This document shows, piece by piece, positions 1-8,423 of a stretch of 64,000 bases of DNA. The notes under the pieces are model-generated. The model worked only from the letters and a program-made list of their open reading frames with translations, searched no databases and was not told where the DNA came from. Within the stretch, counting starts at the first letter, position 1. The number at the start of each line of letters is the position of its first letter. The translations under genes and the position numbers were made by a program. The DNA is from Actinoplanes sp. NBRC 103695 (lineage in GTDB: Bacteria > Actinomycetota > Actinomycetes > Mycobacteriales > Micromonosporaceae). The DNA lies in NCBI RefSeq assembly GCF_030269485.1, contig NZ_BSTL01000005.1:107010-171009 (forward strand), given 5' to 3'.

Positions 1-1
1 C

Positions 2-265
2 ATCGACCAGGATCTGGACGTGGTGGTCCGGCCGGACCGGACCTGGGAGTGGAAGGACGAGGACGAGTTCGCCGAGCGGCTCGCCTTCCCGGACCACTAC
101 TGGGCCACCGACGAGCAGGCCATCCGCGCCGAGGGGCGGCGGGTGATCAAGATCGTCGAGGCGGGGGAGTTCCCGTTCGACGGCACCTGGACCGATTTCG
201 TCCCGGACCCGTCCTGGGAGTTGCCCGAGCTGCCCGATGGGTGGGATCGCCCCGCTACGCGGTGA
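2..265 (+). CDS. DUF402 family protein, C-terminal part
   Basis: Only the last 87 residues lie in the window; the reading frame is open from base 2. The fragment carries the acidic stretch WEWKDEDEF and a C-terminal part rich in Trp, Asp and Pro. This resembles the end of DUF402 (FomD-like barrel) proteins, which in actinobacteria often sit just upstream of rpsP. DUF402 members that have been studied are nucleotide phosphatases or hydrolases; which substrate this one uses cannot be told. The GTG at 20 is internal, because the frame continues upstream of it. Confidence 0.7.
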   Translation: MDQDLDVVVRPDRTWEWKDEDEFAERLAFPDHYWATDEQAIRAEGRRVIKIVEAGEFPFDGTWTDFVPDPSWELPELPDGWDRPATR

Positions 266-447
266 TTTTCAGGGCGGTTGGTGGGGGCACGGCCGCGTCT
301 GGCAGAATGGACAGCTGGTATCGGTCCGCTCGAGGCGCCCTCTAACCCCTCGGTGCGGATCAGGTCCAGATGAGGCATCGGTCCCGCATCCCCACGCGGG
401 TCTCCGTCGCCTCAACCCAAGCAAATCATTCGGGAGCGTAAAAGACC

Positions 448-1047
448 GTGGCCGTAAAGATCCGGCTCCTGCGGATGGGCAAGATCCGCAACCCGCAGTA
501 CCGCATCGTCGTCGCCGACGCGCGCACCAAGCGCGACGGCCGTGCCATCGAGTACGTCGGCATCTACCACCCGAAGGAGGACCCTTCGCTGATCCAGGTC
601 AAGTCCGACCGGGTTCAGCACTGGCTCTCCGTCGGCGCGCAGCCCAGCGAGGCCGTGCAGCGAATCCTGGAGAAGACCGGCGACTGGCAGCTGTTCAAGG
701 GCCTGCCGGCCCCGCCGCCGCTGCTGGTGAAGGCTCCCAAGGAGGACCGCCAGGCGACGTACGAGGCCGAGGCCAAGGCTGCCGCCGGCGTCGAGACGCC
801 GGCCAAGTCCACCAAGCCGGCGAAGAAGGCCACCAAGGCTGCCGCCGCGCCGGAGGCCAAGGCTGACGCCAAGGCCGCCGAGCCCAAGGCTGACGCCAAG
901 GCCGACGAGGCCAAGCCCGCCGCCGCGCCGGAGGCCGCCGAGGCCAAGCCGGAGCAGACCAAGGCCGCCGACCCGGCCGAGCCCAACCGCGAGGCGGTTG
1001 CCGAGACGGCGGAGGACCCGGCCGGTGCCGGCGCCGACAAGAGCTGA
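448..1047 (+). CDS. rpsP: 30S ribosomal protein S16 with long Ala/Lys tail
   Basis: S16 is a small-subunit protein needed for 30S assembly. Residues 1 to about 85 are the conserved core ([19 protein letters not shown] at the N-terminus, then [10 protein letters not shown]). Residues 86-199 form an extension rich in Ala, Lys, Glu and Pro with repeated KADAKA-like units, so the protein is about twice the length of the E. coli one. Such tails are common in high-GC actinobacteria and are probably disordered. Start is GTG with a GGGAG upstream (432-436). First gene of the rpsP-khpA-rimM-trmD run, whose members overlap or nearly touch. Confidence 0.97.
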   Translation: MAVKIRLLRMGKIRNPQYRIVVADARTKRDGRAIEYVGIYHPKEDPSLIQVKSDRVQHWLSVGAQPSEAVQRILEKTGDWQLFKGLPAPPPLLVKAPKEDRQATYEAEAKAAAGVETPAKSTKPAKKATKAAAAPEAKADAKAAEPKADAKADEAKPAAAPEAAEAKPEQTKAADPAEPNREAVAETAEDPAGAGADKS

Positions 1048-1282
1048 CGGGGCGCTCCGGCCCGCGCTGGAGCACCTCGTCAAGGGCATCGTCGACAACC
1101 CGGACGACGTCCGGGTTCGCCTGGTCGACTCGCGTCGCGGCAAGCGGCTCGAGGTCCGTGTGCACCCCGAGGACCTGGGAACGGTCATCGGGCGTGGCGG
1201 TCGGACGGCCAAGGCGCTGCGACAGGTCATCGGGTCGATCGGTGGGCGCGGCATCCGCGTCGACATCGTCGACGCGTACTGA
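1025..1282 (+). CDS. khpA: KH-domain RNA-binding protein KhpA
   Basis: Single KH domain of 85 residues with the GXXG loop ([12 protein letters not shown]) that contacts RNA. KhpA proteins bind RNA and in other bacteria act with a partner in cell-division and size control. I chose GTG 1025, inside the end of rpsP, because a GGAGG lies at 1011-1015 with 9-base spacing and the predicted N-terminus then leads straight into the conserved [17 protein letters not shown] at 998 is in frame but has no good ribosome site. The 23-base overlap with rpsP suggests translational coupling. Confidence 0.93.
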   Translation: MPAPTRADGALRPALEHLVKGIVDNPDDVRVRLVDSRRGKRLEVRVHPEDLGTVIGRGGRTAKALRQVIGSIGGRGIRVDIVDAY

Positions 1283-1296
1283 TCAGCGCCGGTCAG

Positions 1297-1797
1297 ATGC
1301 TGCTCGTCGTCGGACACATCGGTAAGGCGCACGGGATCAAGGGCGAAGTCCTGGTCACCGTGCGCACGGATGAGCCCGAGCAACGTTTCGTGCCGGGAGC
1401 GGTCTTCACGACCGCCTCCGGCACGCTCACGCTCGAGGACCTCCGCTGGCATCAGGGTCGGGTGATCGCCCAGTTCGAGGGCGTCCACGACCGCAACCTC
1501 GCCGAGGAACTGCGCGGCACCGAGCTGCAGGTGGATTCCGCCGAGCTGACGGCGCCGGACGACCCGGACGAGTTCCACGACCACCAGCTCGTCGGGCTGC
1601 GGGTCGTCTCCGTCGCCGGTGAGGAGCTGGGCACGGTCGCCCGGATCGATCACGCGCCGTCGTCCGACCTGCTGGTCGTGACCAAGCCGGCCGGCGGGAC
1701 CGCGCTGATCCCGTTCGTGGCCCAGATGGTGCCGACCGTCGACCTGGCGGGCGGCCGGGTGGTCGTCGACCTGCCCGAGGGCCTGCTCGATCTGTGA
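1297..1797 (+). CDS. rimM: Ribosome maturation factor RimM
   Basis: Binds S19 and the 30S head during late assembly. The N-terminal RimM barrel (residues 1-85) opens with [15 protein letters not shown], the family signature. The C-terminal PRC-barrel (about 95-166) includes [15 protein letters not shown]. Length of 166 is normal. It starts 14 bases after khpA and its stop overlaps the start of trmD. Confidence 0.97.
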   Translation: MLLVVGHIGKAHGIKGEVLVTVRTDEPEQRFVPGAVFTTASGTLTLEDLRWHQGRVIAQFEGVHDRNLAEELRGTELQVDSAELTAPDDPDEFHDHQLVGLRVVSVAGEELGTVARIDHAPSSDLLVVTKPAGGTALIPFVAQMVPTVDLAGGRVVVDLPEGLLDL

Positions 1798-2555
1798 TGC
1801 GCGTCGACATCGTCTCCATCTTCCCGGAGTACTTCGCGCCGCTGGAGCTGTCGCTGGTCGGCAAGGCCCGCGGCACCGGGCTGCTCGACGTCACCGTGCA
1901 CGACCTGCGGACCTGGACGTCGGACGTGCACCGGACGGTGGACGACACCCCGTACGGCGGCGGGCCGGGCATGGTGATGCGCCCGGAGCCGTGGGGTCAG
2001 GCGCTGGACGCCGTCGGGCCGGGGACACTGATCGTGCCGTCTCCGGTCGGCAAGCCGTTCACCCAGGCGGACGCGCACGAGCTGGCCGGGCTGGACCATC
2101 TGATCTTCGCCTGCGGGCGGTACGAGGGCATCGACCAGCGGGTGATCGACGACGCGGCCGCCCGGATGCCGGTGCGTGAGGTCTCGCTCGGCGACTACGT
2201 GCTGTTCGGCGGCGAGGTGGCGGTCATCGTCATCCTGGAGGCGATCACCCGGCTGCTGCCCGGGGTGCTGGGCAACGCGGACTCGCTGACCGAGGAGTCG
2301 CATGCGGCCGGGCTGCTCGAGGCGCCGGTCTACACCAAGCCGGCCTCGTGGCGGGACCGGGACGTCCCGGAGGTGCTCCGCTCGGGCGACCACGGGCGGA
2401 TCGCGCGCTGGCGGCGTACGCAATCACTCCTGCGCACGGCCTCGCGCCGACCTGACCTGATGGCGGTTTATCCGCCTGCGAATTTGGATAAAAAGGACAG
2501 GGTCGCGCTCGATGAGGACGGATTTCAGATCCCGCCTCCCGATGTGGCAAAGTAG
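1797..2555 (+). CDS. trmD: tRNA (guanine-N1)-methyltransferase TrmD
   Basis: Makes m1G37 in tRNAs from S-adenosylmethionine, which prevents +1 frameshifting. The SPOUT trefoil-knot signatures [15 protein letters not shown] and [14 protein letters not shown] are present, and the N-terminus [13 protein letters not shown] is typical. I prefer ATG 1797 (TGATG junction with rimM, giving 252 residues) over GTG 1794. About the last 25 residues lie beyond the conserved domain and are more AT-rich (around 2465-2500) than the surroundings. Confidence 0.97.
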   Translation: MRVDIVSIFPEYFAPLELSLVGKARGTGLLDVTVHDLRTWTSDVHRTVDDTPYGGGPGMVMRPEPWGQALDAVGPGTLIVPSPVGKPFTQADAHELAGLDHLIFACGRYEGIDQRVIDDAAARMPVREVSLGDYVLFGGEVAVIVILEAITRLLPGVLGNADSLTEESHAAGLLEAPVYTKPASWRDRDVPEVLRSGDHGRIARWRRTQSLLRTASRRPDLMAVYPPANLDKKDRVALDEDGFQIPPPDVAK

Positions 2556-2572
2556 TGAGGTTGCCGTTTGCC

Positions 2573-2615
2573 CCCACGCCGTGGGCGGCGAGCGAGGACC
2601 CCTCTCGCAGGGGTC
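2573..2615 (+). promoter_or_regulatory. Two hairpins in the rplS leader
   Basis: Two inverted repeats sit between trmD and rplS: CCCAC/GTGGG (2573-2577 with 2581-2585) and GACCCC/GGGGTC (2597-2602 with 2610-2615). Neither is followed by a T-run, so they look more like a structured leader or an attenuator for L19 than a simple terminator. This rests on pairing only. Confidence 0.35.
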
Positions 2616-2676
2616 AGTGTGATCCCATCTGCGCATCGAACTCCCGGTGCGCTGTGAGTAAGCAAGGATGCAGCGA

Positions 2677-3036
2677 ATGAACACGCTGGACGCTCTCGAC
2701 GCGCAGTCGCAGCGCACCGACATCCCCGACTTCCGCGCCGGTGACACCGTCAAGGTGCACGCCCGGGTCGTCGAGGGCAACCGTTCCCGGGTCCAGGTCT
2801 TCCAGGGCGTCGTGATCAGCCGCCAGGGCGGTGGCCTCCGCGAGACCTTCAAGATCCGGAAGATCAGCTTCGGCGTCGGCGTCGAGCGCACCTACCCGCT
2901 GAACAGCCCTCAGATCGACAAGATCGAGGTCGTGACCCGCGGTGACGTGCGCCGGGCCAAGCTCTACTACCTGCGCGAGCTCCGTGGCAAGAAGGCCAAG
3001 ATCAAGGAGCTGCGGGAGAAGCAGCACACCAGCTGA
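2677..3036 (+). CDS. rplS: 50S ribosomal protein L19
   Basis: L19 lies at the 30S-50S interface. The 119-residue product has the family features [32 protein letters not shown] and the C-terminal [20 protein letters not shown]. Start ATG 2677 has AAGGA about 8 bases upstream; the ATG at 2668 would leave no room for a ribosome site. The gene stands slightly apart from trmD and has its own leader. Confidence 0.97.
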   Translation: MNTLDALDAQSQRTDIPDFRAGDTVKVHARVVEGNRSRVQVFQGVVISRQGGGLRETFKIRKISFGVGVERTYPLNSPQIDKIEVVTRGDVRRAKLYYLRELRGKKAKIKELREKQHTS

Positions 3037-3104
3037 TCCCCGTCGATCCGTCACATCCGGCGGGAGCGAACTACTCTTGCGCCAGTGACGGATGAACTTC
3101 GTTC

Positions 3105-3153
3105 GCACTGCCGCCCGTACTCGTCTGTTGAGGACGTCTTCGGGCGGTAGTGC
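3105..3153 (+). terminator. Terminator after rplS
   Basis: A 13-base stem (GCACTGCCGCCCG with CGGGCGGTAGTGC, one G-U pair) closes a loop that can itself fold. Upstream, ATCCGTCAC (3046-3054) and GTGACGGAT (3085-3093) form a second, looser inverted repeat. No strong T-run follows, as is usual in high-GC genomes. It separates the ribosomal operon from the signal peptidases. Confidence 0.6.
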
Positions 3154-3208
3154 TGTATCCGGGGCCTGATCGTCCGAACGTCGGCGGGAGATGCGTAGCG
3201 TGGGACAG

Positions 3209-4111
3209 ATGGGCTATTCAGGCGGCTATCCGGGTGGCATGTCGCCGGACAGGCGGCCCCGCCGCGGCCGGATCATCCGGCGCAAGGAGATGCCGCTGTG
3301 GCAGGAGCTGCCGCTGCTGCTGATCGTGGCCTTCTGCCTCGCCGTGCTCATCCGCACGTTCCTGGTCCAGGCGTTCTTCATCCCCTCCGGGTCGATGCAG
3401 CAGACGTTGGAGATCAAGGACAGGGTCCTGGTCAACAAGGTCATCTACGACGTGCGCAACCCGGAACGCGGCGAGATCGTGGTGTTCCGCGGCCCGGAGA
3501 ACTGGGCCAGCGAACAGCCCTCGGAGCCGGTCAGTCAGGCGTTCTCCGCCAAGCTCGGGCGCACCATCGGCGACCTGGTCGGCGTCAGCCGCCCGGGGGA
3601 ACGCGACTTCATCAAACGGGTGATCGGCGTCGCGGGCGACAAGGTGGCGTGCTGCGACCAGCAGGGCCGGATCACCGTCAACGGCAAGTCGATCGACGAG
3701 CCGTACATCTTCGAGAACTCCTCGCTGGATGCCCCGCCCAACCCGCGGCAGTGCACCAGCCGGGTCTTCGCCGAGGTCACCGTCCCGGCGGACCAGCTCT
3801 TCGTGATGGGCGACCACCGCGGCGTCTCCCAGGACGCCCGCTGCCAGGGCCCGGTGCCGGTGGAGAACGTGATCGGCCGGGCCTTCGTGATCGTCTGGCC
3901 CACCAAGCGCTTCACCAGCCTCGAAGTGCCGGACAACTGGAAGACGTTCGCGAGCGGCCCGGTGGCCCTGCCGGCGAAGGAGCCGGACCCCGATCCGGAG
4001 AGCCCCGATCCGGAGAGTGGGGCACTATTGCTCCCATTCCTGTTAAGTGCGGGACTGTCCGCGCGTTCCGGACTGCCGTTCACATCTCGACGACGTAGGC
4101 TCCGATCGTGA
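3209..4111 (+). CDS. lepB: Signal peptidase I (first of two)
   Basis: Membrane serine protease that removes signal peptides of exported proteins. One N-terminal membrane segment (LPLLLIVAFCLAVLIRTFLV) is followed by IPSGSM, with the nucleophile at Ser62, and by RDFIKRVIG, with the general base at Lys136. A Gly/Tyr/Pro-rich cytoplasmic stretch precedes the membrane segment. I place the start at ATG 3209 because TAGCGT (3196-3201) ends seven bases before it, the leaderless pattern seen at many genes here; ATG 3191 is the alternative. The last 40 or so residues are not family-like and run through the promoter of the next gene, so they may be a neutral read-through tail. Confidence 0.93.
   Translation: MGYSGGYPGGMSPDRRPRRGRIIRRKEMPLWQELPLLLIVAFCLAVLIRTFLVQAFFIPSGSMQQTLEIKDRVLVNKVIYDVRNPERGEIVVFRGPENWASEQPSEPVSQAFSAKLGRTIGDLVGVSRPGERDFIKRVIGVAGDKVACCDQQGRITVNGKSIDEPYIFENSSLDAPPNPRQCTSRVFAEVTVPADQLFVMGDHRGVSQDARCQGPVPVENVIGRAFVIVWPTKRFTSLEVPDNWKTFASGPVALPAKEPDPDPESPDPESGALLLPFLLSAGLSARSGLPFTSRRRRLRS
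4096..4107 (+). promoter_or_regulatory. -10 element for a leaderless second lepB
   Basis: TAGGCT at 4096-4101 followed by six bases and the GTG start at 4108. It lies inside the 3' end of the first signal peptidase gene, so the second gene probably has its own transcript besides read-through. Confidence 0.45.
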
Positions 4112-4755
4112 TTGACGAGCAGACCGAGAAGCGCTCCGGATCCTTCTGGCGTGAGCTGCCGATTCTCGTGGGGGTGGCGATCCTGGTCGCCGTCCTGGTC
4201 CGGGCGTTCGTGCTGCAGACCTTCTACATCCCGTCGCCGTCGATGGAGCACACCCTCAACGTGCTCGACCGGGTGCTCGTCAACAAGCTCGTCTACGACT
4301 TCCGCGACCCTCGCCGCGGCGAGATCATCGTCTTCGAGGCGCCGAAGACGTGGCAGAGCGGCACCGAGGGTGAGGACTTCATCAAGCGCATCATCGGTCT
4401 CCCCGGCGACCACGTGATGTGCTGCGACGACCAGCAGCGCCTGATGATCAACGGTCACGCCATCGACGAGCCATACGTCTACACCGACGCCGACGGCACC
4501 CGCAACGCGGTGGCCGACGAGCCGTTCGACATCACCGTGCCGGCCGGTCGCATCTGGGTCATGGGTGACCACCGGGAGGCCTCGGCCGACTCTCTGGAGC
4601 ATTGGGAGACCAGCCAGAACATCGAGGAGGCCACGATCAGGTCCGACTCCATCGTGGGTCGTGCGTTCACGATCTTCTGGCCGGTGAACAGGGCGACCTG
4701 GCTGTCCGTGCCGAGCACCTTCAACGGTGTGCCGGAGCCCGCACCCGCCAAGTGA
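4108..4755 (+). CDS. lepB: Signal peptidase I (second, shorter)
   Basis: A 215-residue paralogue of the preceding gene. Membrane segment at about residues 17-36, then IPSPSM with catalytic Ser45 and EDFIKRIIG with Lys93. The C-terminal box MGDHREASADS matches the family signature. It lacks the insertion and long tail of the first copy and so is a minimal type I peptidase. GTGA overlap with the upstream gene. Two adjacent copies probably share or divide substrates, as in streptomycetes with several Sip proteins. Confidence 0.95.
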   Translation: MIDEQTEKRSGSFWRELPILVGVAILVAVLVRAFVLQTFYIPSPSMEHTLNVLDRVLVNKLVYDFRDPRRGEIIVFEAPKTWQSGTEGEDFIKRIIGLPGDHVMCCDDQQRLMINGHAIDEPYVYTDADGTRNAVADEPFDITVPAGRIWVMGDHREASADSLEHWETSQNIEEATIRSDSIVGRAFTIFWPVNRATWLSVPSTFNGVPEPAPAK

Positions 4756-4800
4756 CCGCCCGCGGTCGACATCGACCGGAGGCGCAATAAGCTGGGAGCC

Positions 4801-5259
4801 GTGACCGTCCTCGACCGCCGTGCCGCACGTGTCGTGCTCGTCGATCGGGCCGACCGCACCCTGCTGATGCGCGGCGGTGATCCGGCCCGTCCCGGTCTGC
4901 GCTGGTGGTTCACCCCCGGCGGCGGGCTCGAGCCGGGCGAGACCTCCGCCCAGGGCGCCGTCCGCGAGCTCTTCGAGGAGACCGGGCTGCAGGTCTCGGA
5001 GGACGATCTCGGTGAGCCGGTGTGGCACCAGGTGACCGAGTTCAGCTACGACGGCCGCACCTACCGCCAGGATCAAGACTTCTTTCTGGTACGCGTGATC
5101 GAGTGGGAAGTCGATACCACCGGTTTCGACCAGGCCGAACGTGACACCATCGACGCGCACCGCTGGTGGTCGGCGGACGAGATCGACGCCACCGACGAGC
5201 TGATCTATCCCGCGGAGCTGGCTTCCCTGCTCCGCCGACTGGTGGGGGGCGAGTCCTGA
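4801..5259 (+). CDS. Nudix hydrolase
   Basis: Hydrolyses a nucleoside diphosphate linked to another moiety; the substrate is unknown. The complete Nudix box spans residues 41-63: Gly41, Glu47, Arg55-Glu56, Glu59-Glu60, Gly62. Length 152 is typical of single-domain members. TAAGCT (4788-4793) ends seven bases before the GTG start, which fits a leaderless transcript, though GGGAG in the gap could also act as a ribosome site. Its stop overlaps rnhB. Confidence 0.92.
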   Translation: MTVLDRRAARVVLVDRADRTLLMRGGDPARPGLRWWFTPGGGLEPGETSAQGAVRELFEETGLQVSEDDLGEPVWHQVTEFSYDGRTYRQDQDFFLVRVIEWEVDTTGFDQAERDTIDAHRWWSADEIDATDELIYPAELASLLRRLVGGES

Positions 5260-6074
5260 TGCTGGCCCCGGGGAGAACGGTCATCAGGCGCGAGGGCGGG
5301 CTCTACGCCCTGGAACGGGCCCTGCAGCGCCGCGGCTTCCAGAACGTCGCCGGGGCCGACGAGGCGGGTCGTGGCGCCTGTGCGGGCCCTCTGGTCGCCG
5401 CCGCGGCCATGCTGCCCGAGGGCAAGCGCGGCGAGATCGCCGAGCTCGCCGACTCCAAACTGCTCACCCCGCTCGCCCGGGACAGGGTCTACGACGAGGT
5501 GGTCAAGCGCGCCCTCGCCTGGTCGGTGGTGATCATCCCGCCGGCCGAGGTGGACCAGCGTGGCCTGCACGTGTGCAACCTGGCCGCGATGCGCCGGGCG
5601 CTGGCCTCGCTCAGCACCCGGCCCGACTACGTGCTCACCGACGGCTTCCCGGTCGAGGGCGCGGGCGTGCCCGGCCTCGCGGTGTGGAAAGGCGACCGGG
5701 TCGCCGCCTGCGTGGCCGCGGCCAGCGTGCTGGCCAAGGTGACCAGGGACCGGATGATGGTCGAGCTGGACGGGCAGTACCCCGACTACGGGTTCGCGGT
5801 GCACAAGGGCTACATCACCGACGAGCACAGCGCCGCCCTCACCCGGCATGGCCCGTGCGCGGAGCACCGTTTCTCGTACGTGAACGTGGCGGCCGCCTCC
5901 GGCCGCAGCAACCGGCCGCCCCGCGCGCGCCGTCCCGCGGTGACCGCCGCATCGCCTGAGCCGCTTACGCTCTGGCCTGCGGAGGGGGGTACCGTCGGCG
6001 TGGCGTCGGGCGAGCCGCCGGGGCGAGCGCCAACGGTGGGGGAAGATGAGGCAATGGAGGGCGAGAAGCGATGA
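5259..6074 (+). CDS. rnhB: Ribonuclease HII
   Basis: Removes ribonucleotides from RNA-DNA hybrids during replication and repair. GADEAGRGACAGPLV carries the catalytic Asp34-Glu35 pair; a second block is VLTDGFPV and a third YPDYGFAVHKGY. Start ATG 5259 overlaps the Nudix stop (TGATG). About 45 C-terminal residues beyond the RNase H fold are rich in Pro, Ala and Gly and are not conserved. The end overlaps the next gene by ATGA. Confidence 0.95.
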   Translation: MLAPGRTVIRREGGLYALERALQRRGFQNVAGADEAGRGACAGPLVAAAAMLPEGKRGEIAELADSKLLTPLARDRVYDEVVKRALAWSVVIIPPAEVDQRGLHVCNLAAMRRALASLSTRPDYVLTDGFPVEGAGVPGLAVWKGDRVAACVAAASVLAKVTRDRMMVELDGQYPDYGFAVHKGYITDEHSAALTRHGPCAEHRFSYVNVAAASGRSNRPPRARRPAVTAASPEPLTLWPAEGGTVGVASGEPPGRAPTVGEDEAMEGEKR

Positions 6075-6394
6075 GCGCAGAGGATCTCGAGAAGTACGAG
6101 ACCGAGATGGAGCTGCAGCTCTACCGGGAGTATCGCGACATCGTCCGTCAGTTCTCCTACGTGGTGGAGACCGAGCGCCGCTTCTACCTCGCCAACCAGG
6201 TCGACCTGCACGTCCGCAACTCCGACGGCGAGGTCTACTTCGAGGTCGAGATGCATGACGCCTGGGTCTGGGATATGTACCGGCCGGCCCGCTTCGTCAA
6301 GAACGTCCGCGTGATGACCTTCAAGGACGTCAACGTGGAGGAACTCGAGAAACCGGACATCTCCCTGCCGGACAACGCCGGCTTCGGCGGCTGA
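6071..6394 (+). CDS. DUF2469 family protein
   Basis: A 107-residue acidic protein with EDLEKYETEMELQLYREY at the N-terminus and the blocks FYLANQVDLHVR and DAWVWDMYRPARFVKNVRV. This is the actinobacteria-specific DUF2469 family (Rv2901c of M. tuberculosis is a member), nearly always next to rnhB. No enzymatic motif is visible. The ATGA overlap with rnhB indicates coupling, so a role connected with RNase HII or its operon is plausible but unproven. Confidence 0.93.
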   Translation: MSAEDLEKYETEMELQLYREYRDIVRQFSYVVETERRFYLANQVDLHVRNSDGEVYFEVEMHDAWVWDMYRPARFVKNVRVMTFKDVNVEELEKPDISLPDNAGFGG

Positions 6395-6471
6395 GGGTTC
6401 CCTCCGCGGCCCGTCATCTCCACACGGTGCCCCCGGGGGATTTTCGCATCGTCGGCCCGGCGGCCGGCGCG

Positions 6472-6540
6472 TTATCCACAGGGCCTCCTCCGGGAGGCCC
6501 TGCGGTTGTCCACAGGGCTCCTTCGGGCGCCCTGGGTCCG
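6472..6540 (+). repeat. Tandem DnaA-box-plus-hairpin units
   Basis: Two 34-base imperfect tandem units. The first has TTATCCACA (6472-6480) followed by GGGCCTCC/GGAGGCCC (6481-6488 with 6493-6500). The second has TTGTCCACA (6506-6514) followed by a similar hairpin of GGGCTCC-TTCG-GGCGCCC type. Both nonamers match DnaA-box consensus forms. They lie just before the M23 peptidase gene and could be a terminator pair for DUF2469, a DnaA-responsive site, or both. Confidence 0.5.
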
Positions 6541-6555
6541 GGCAAGCTTGCGCAC

Positions 6556-6996
6556 ATGCCGCTGGTCCTTCTCCTTCTCGTCCTGGCCCTGACCCCGGTC
6601 TCACCAGGGCTGGTGGCCCGTCCCTTCGATCCGCCGCCTCAACCGTGGCTGGCCGGCCACCGTGGCGTCGACCTGACCGCGACCGCCGGTGCGCCGGTGC
6701 GGGCGCCCCGCGACGGCACGGTCGTGTTCGCGCGGCTGGTCGCCGGCCGTGGCGTGATCACCGTGGCTCACCCGGACGGGCTGCGGACCACCTACGAGCC
6801 GGTCACCGCCTCGGTGGCGGTGGGTGACGCGGTCCGGGCCGGCGAGACGCTCGGCGCCCTGGACGCGGGCCACCCCGGCTGCCCGGTCGACGCGTGCCTC
6901 CACTGGGGCCTGCGCCGCGCCGGCACCTACCTCGACCCGATGACCTTGCTGGGCCGCGGCCGGGTCCGCCTGCTGCCGCTGCGCGAAGCCGAGTAA
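6556..6996 (+). CDS. Secreted M23 (LytM-type) peptidase domain protein
   Basis: A 146-residue protein with an N-terminal hydrophobic segment (LVLLLLVLALTP) that is a signal peptide or anchor, then a compact M23 domain. Zinc ligands His35 and Asp39 in GHRGVDL and His116 in CLHWGL are visible; the first His of the usual HxH is Cys here, as in many short actinobacterial members. M23 enzymes cut peptidoglycan cross-bridges. A gene of this kind is usual near rpsB in actinobacteria. Start ATG 6556 is the first that gives a proper signal sequence. Confidence 0.85.
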   Translation: MPLVLLLLVLALTPVSPGLVARPFDPPPQPWLAGHRGVDLTATAGAPVRAPRDGTVVFARLVAGRGVITVAHPDGLRTTYEPVTASVAVGDAVRAGETLGALDAGHPGCPVDACLHWGLRRAGTYLDPMTLLGRGRVRLLPLREAE

Positions 6997-7011
6997 ACGG
7001 CCAGGGCCACC

Positions 7012-7163
7012 CGTGGAGCGATGCGATCTTCGGCGGAAGCCGCGTGAGCGGCGGCGCAACCGCTCACGCACGTGGAGCGATGCGATCTTCGGCGGAAGCC
7101 GCGTGAGCGGCGGCGCAACCGCTCACGCACGTGGAGCGAAGCGACCCTCGGCGTGAGCAGCGG
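7012..7163 (+). repeat. 59-bp tandem repeat, two perfect copies plus a decayed third
   Basis: A 59-base unit beginning CGTGGAGCGATGCGATC occurs perfectly at 7012-7070 and 7071-7129. A third copy starting at 7130 matches for about 11 bases and then drifts. Each unit holds the short inverted pairs GCGTGAGCG/CGCTCACGC. It lies between the 3' ends of two convergent genes, so it may act as a bidirectional terminator that has been duplicated. Confidence 0.75.
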
Positions 7164-7220
7164 TCCGCACCACCCACCCACCTACGACCTGCTCCGGATC
7201 TTCTGGTTCTTGATCTTGAA

Positions 7221-8402
7221 TCAGAGCGAGCGGAGGAAACCGGGAAGCTTGTCGGCGAGGTTGTCGTAGTCGTCGGCGTCGTTGTAGATCTGGGCGCTCA
7301 GCCGCAGGTGGCCACGGCCGCCCCAGGCGTTGATCGCGGTCTCGATGGACAGCTGGTCGGCGAGCTGATCACGCAGGCCGTGCGCCTCCGGGGCGGTCGT
7401 CGCCAGGCCGGCCGGCAGCGGGATGACACGCATCGAGACGAGCGGGTCGCCGGGGTCGGGCAGTTCCTCGGGCGCGTAGCCGAGCGCCTCGCCGACCACC
7501 CGCTGACCGTAGGCGGCGAGGGCCGCGTTGTGCCGGCGGACGGTGTCGGCGCCGAGTGAGCGCATCACGTAGAGGCCGGCCGGTGCGGACATCCACGCGG
7601 TCGGGTCGAGCGTGCCCTGGAACTCGACGCTGTGCGGGAAGCCCTTCTCCTGCGCCCAGGAGACGACCAGCGGGTCGATCCGGCGGCGCCACGGGGCGGC
7701 CACCGCCAGCAGGGCGGTGCCGCGCGGGGCGAACGCCCACTTGTGCAGGTTGCCGACCCAGAAGTCGGCGCCGATCGCGGAGACGTCCACCGGCAGCATC
7801 CCGGGCACGTGTGCCGCGTCGACGAGCACCGGGATGTCATGTTCACGCGCGGCGGCGGCCAGGTCGCGTACCGGAAAGGCCTTGGCCGTGGGCGACGTGA
7901 TCTGATCGACCACCAGCAGCTTGGTGCGGCCCGGGCGGAGCGCGGAGCGGATCCGCGAGACCACCTCGGCGTCGGTGGCGGTCAGCGGCAGCGCGACGGT
8001 CCGGGCGGTGGCGCCTGCGCGCCGGCACTGGCGGCGGACGGCCATCGACACCGCGCCGTACGCGTGATCGGTCATCAGCACCTCGTCGCCCGCGCCGATC
8101 CGCACCGACTGGAGCACCAGCGAGACGGCGATCGTGGTGTTGCCGACCAGCGCGCTGCCGTCCGGGTCGGCGCCGAGGAAGCCGGCGACGTGCCGGCGTG
8201 TGTGGGCGATCCGGTCGTCGAGGCCCAGGTGGAAGAACTTCATCGGGTTCGACTCGGCCTCGTCACGCAGCCGCTGCTGGGTGCGCTGCACGCTGATCGG
8301 CACCGCGCCGAACGACCCGTGGTTGAGATAGGACACGGACGGGTCGAGCGAGAAGAGAAGACGCGCTCCCGGGATGGGGTCGGGCGGATCTTCGGGGCGC
8401 AT
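7221..8402 (-). CDS. Class V aminotransferase (isopenicillin-N epimerase-like)
   Basis: PLP enzyme of 393 residues. The N-terminal YLNHGSFGAVP block and the PLP-lysine motif GNLHKWAFAPRG, preceded by VLVDAAHVPGM, place it with the isopenicillin-N epimerase/cysteine-desulfurase-like group. No beta-lactam genes are nearby, so an ergothioneine- or cysteine-type lyase or an amino-acid epimerase is as likely as the named activity. TACGAT (8409-8414) ends six bases before the ATG, suggesting a leaderless transcript. Confidence 0.85.
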   Translation of the reverse strand: MRPEDPPDPIPGARLLFSLDPSVSYLNHGSFGAVPISVQRTQQRLRDEAESNPMKFFHLGLDDRIAHTRRHVAGFLGADPDGSALVGNTTIAVSLVLQSVRIGAGDEVLMTDHAYGAVSMAVRRQCRRAGATARTVALPLTATDAEVVSRIRSALRPGRTKLLVVDQITSPTAKAFPVRDLAAAAREHDIPVLVDAAHVPGMLPVDVSAIGADFWVGNLHKWAFAPRGTALLAVAAPWRRRIDPLVVSWAQEKGFPHSVEFQGTLDPTAWMSAPAGLYVMRSLGADTVRRHNAALAAYGQRVVGEALGYAPEELPDPGDPLVSMRVIPLPAGLATTAPEAHGLRDQLADQLSIETAINAWGGRGHLRLSAQIYNDADDYDNLADKLPGFLRSL

Positions 8403-8423
8403 GCCGTGATCGTAGGTGATGTT

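Noticed and set aside
6472..6514. Replication origin
   Set aside because: Only two boxes, with no dnaA, dnaN or AT-rich unwinding region nearby; the gene context is not that of oriC.
7221..8402. Beta-lactam biosynthesis gene
   Set aside because: The aminotransferase resembles isopenicillin-N epimerase, but no ACV synthetase, cyclase or expandase genes are near.
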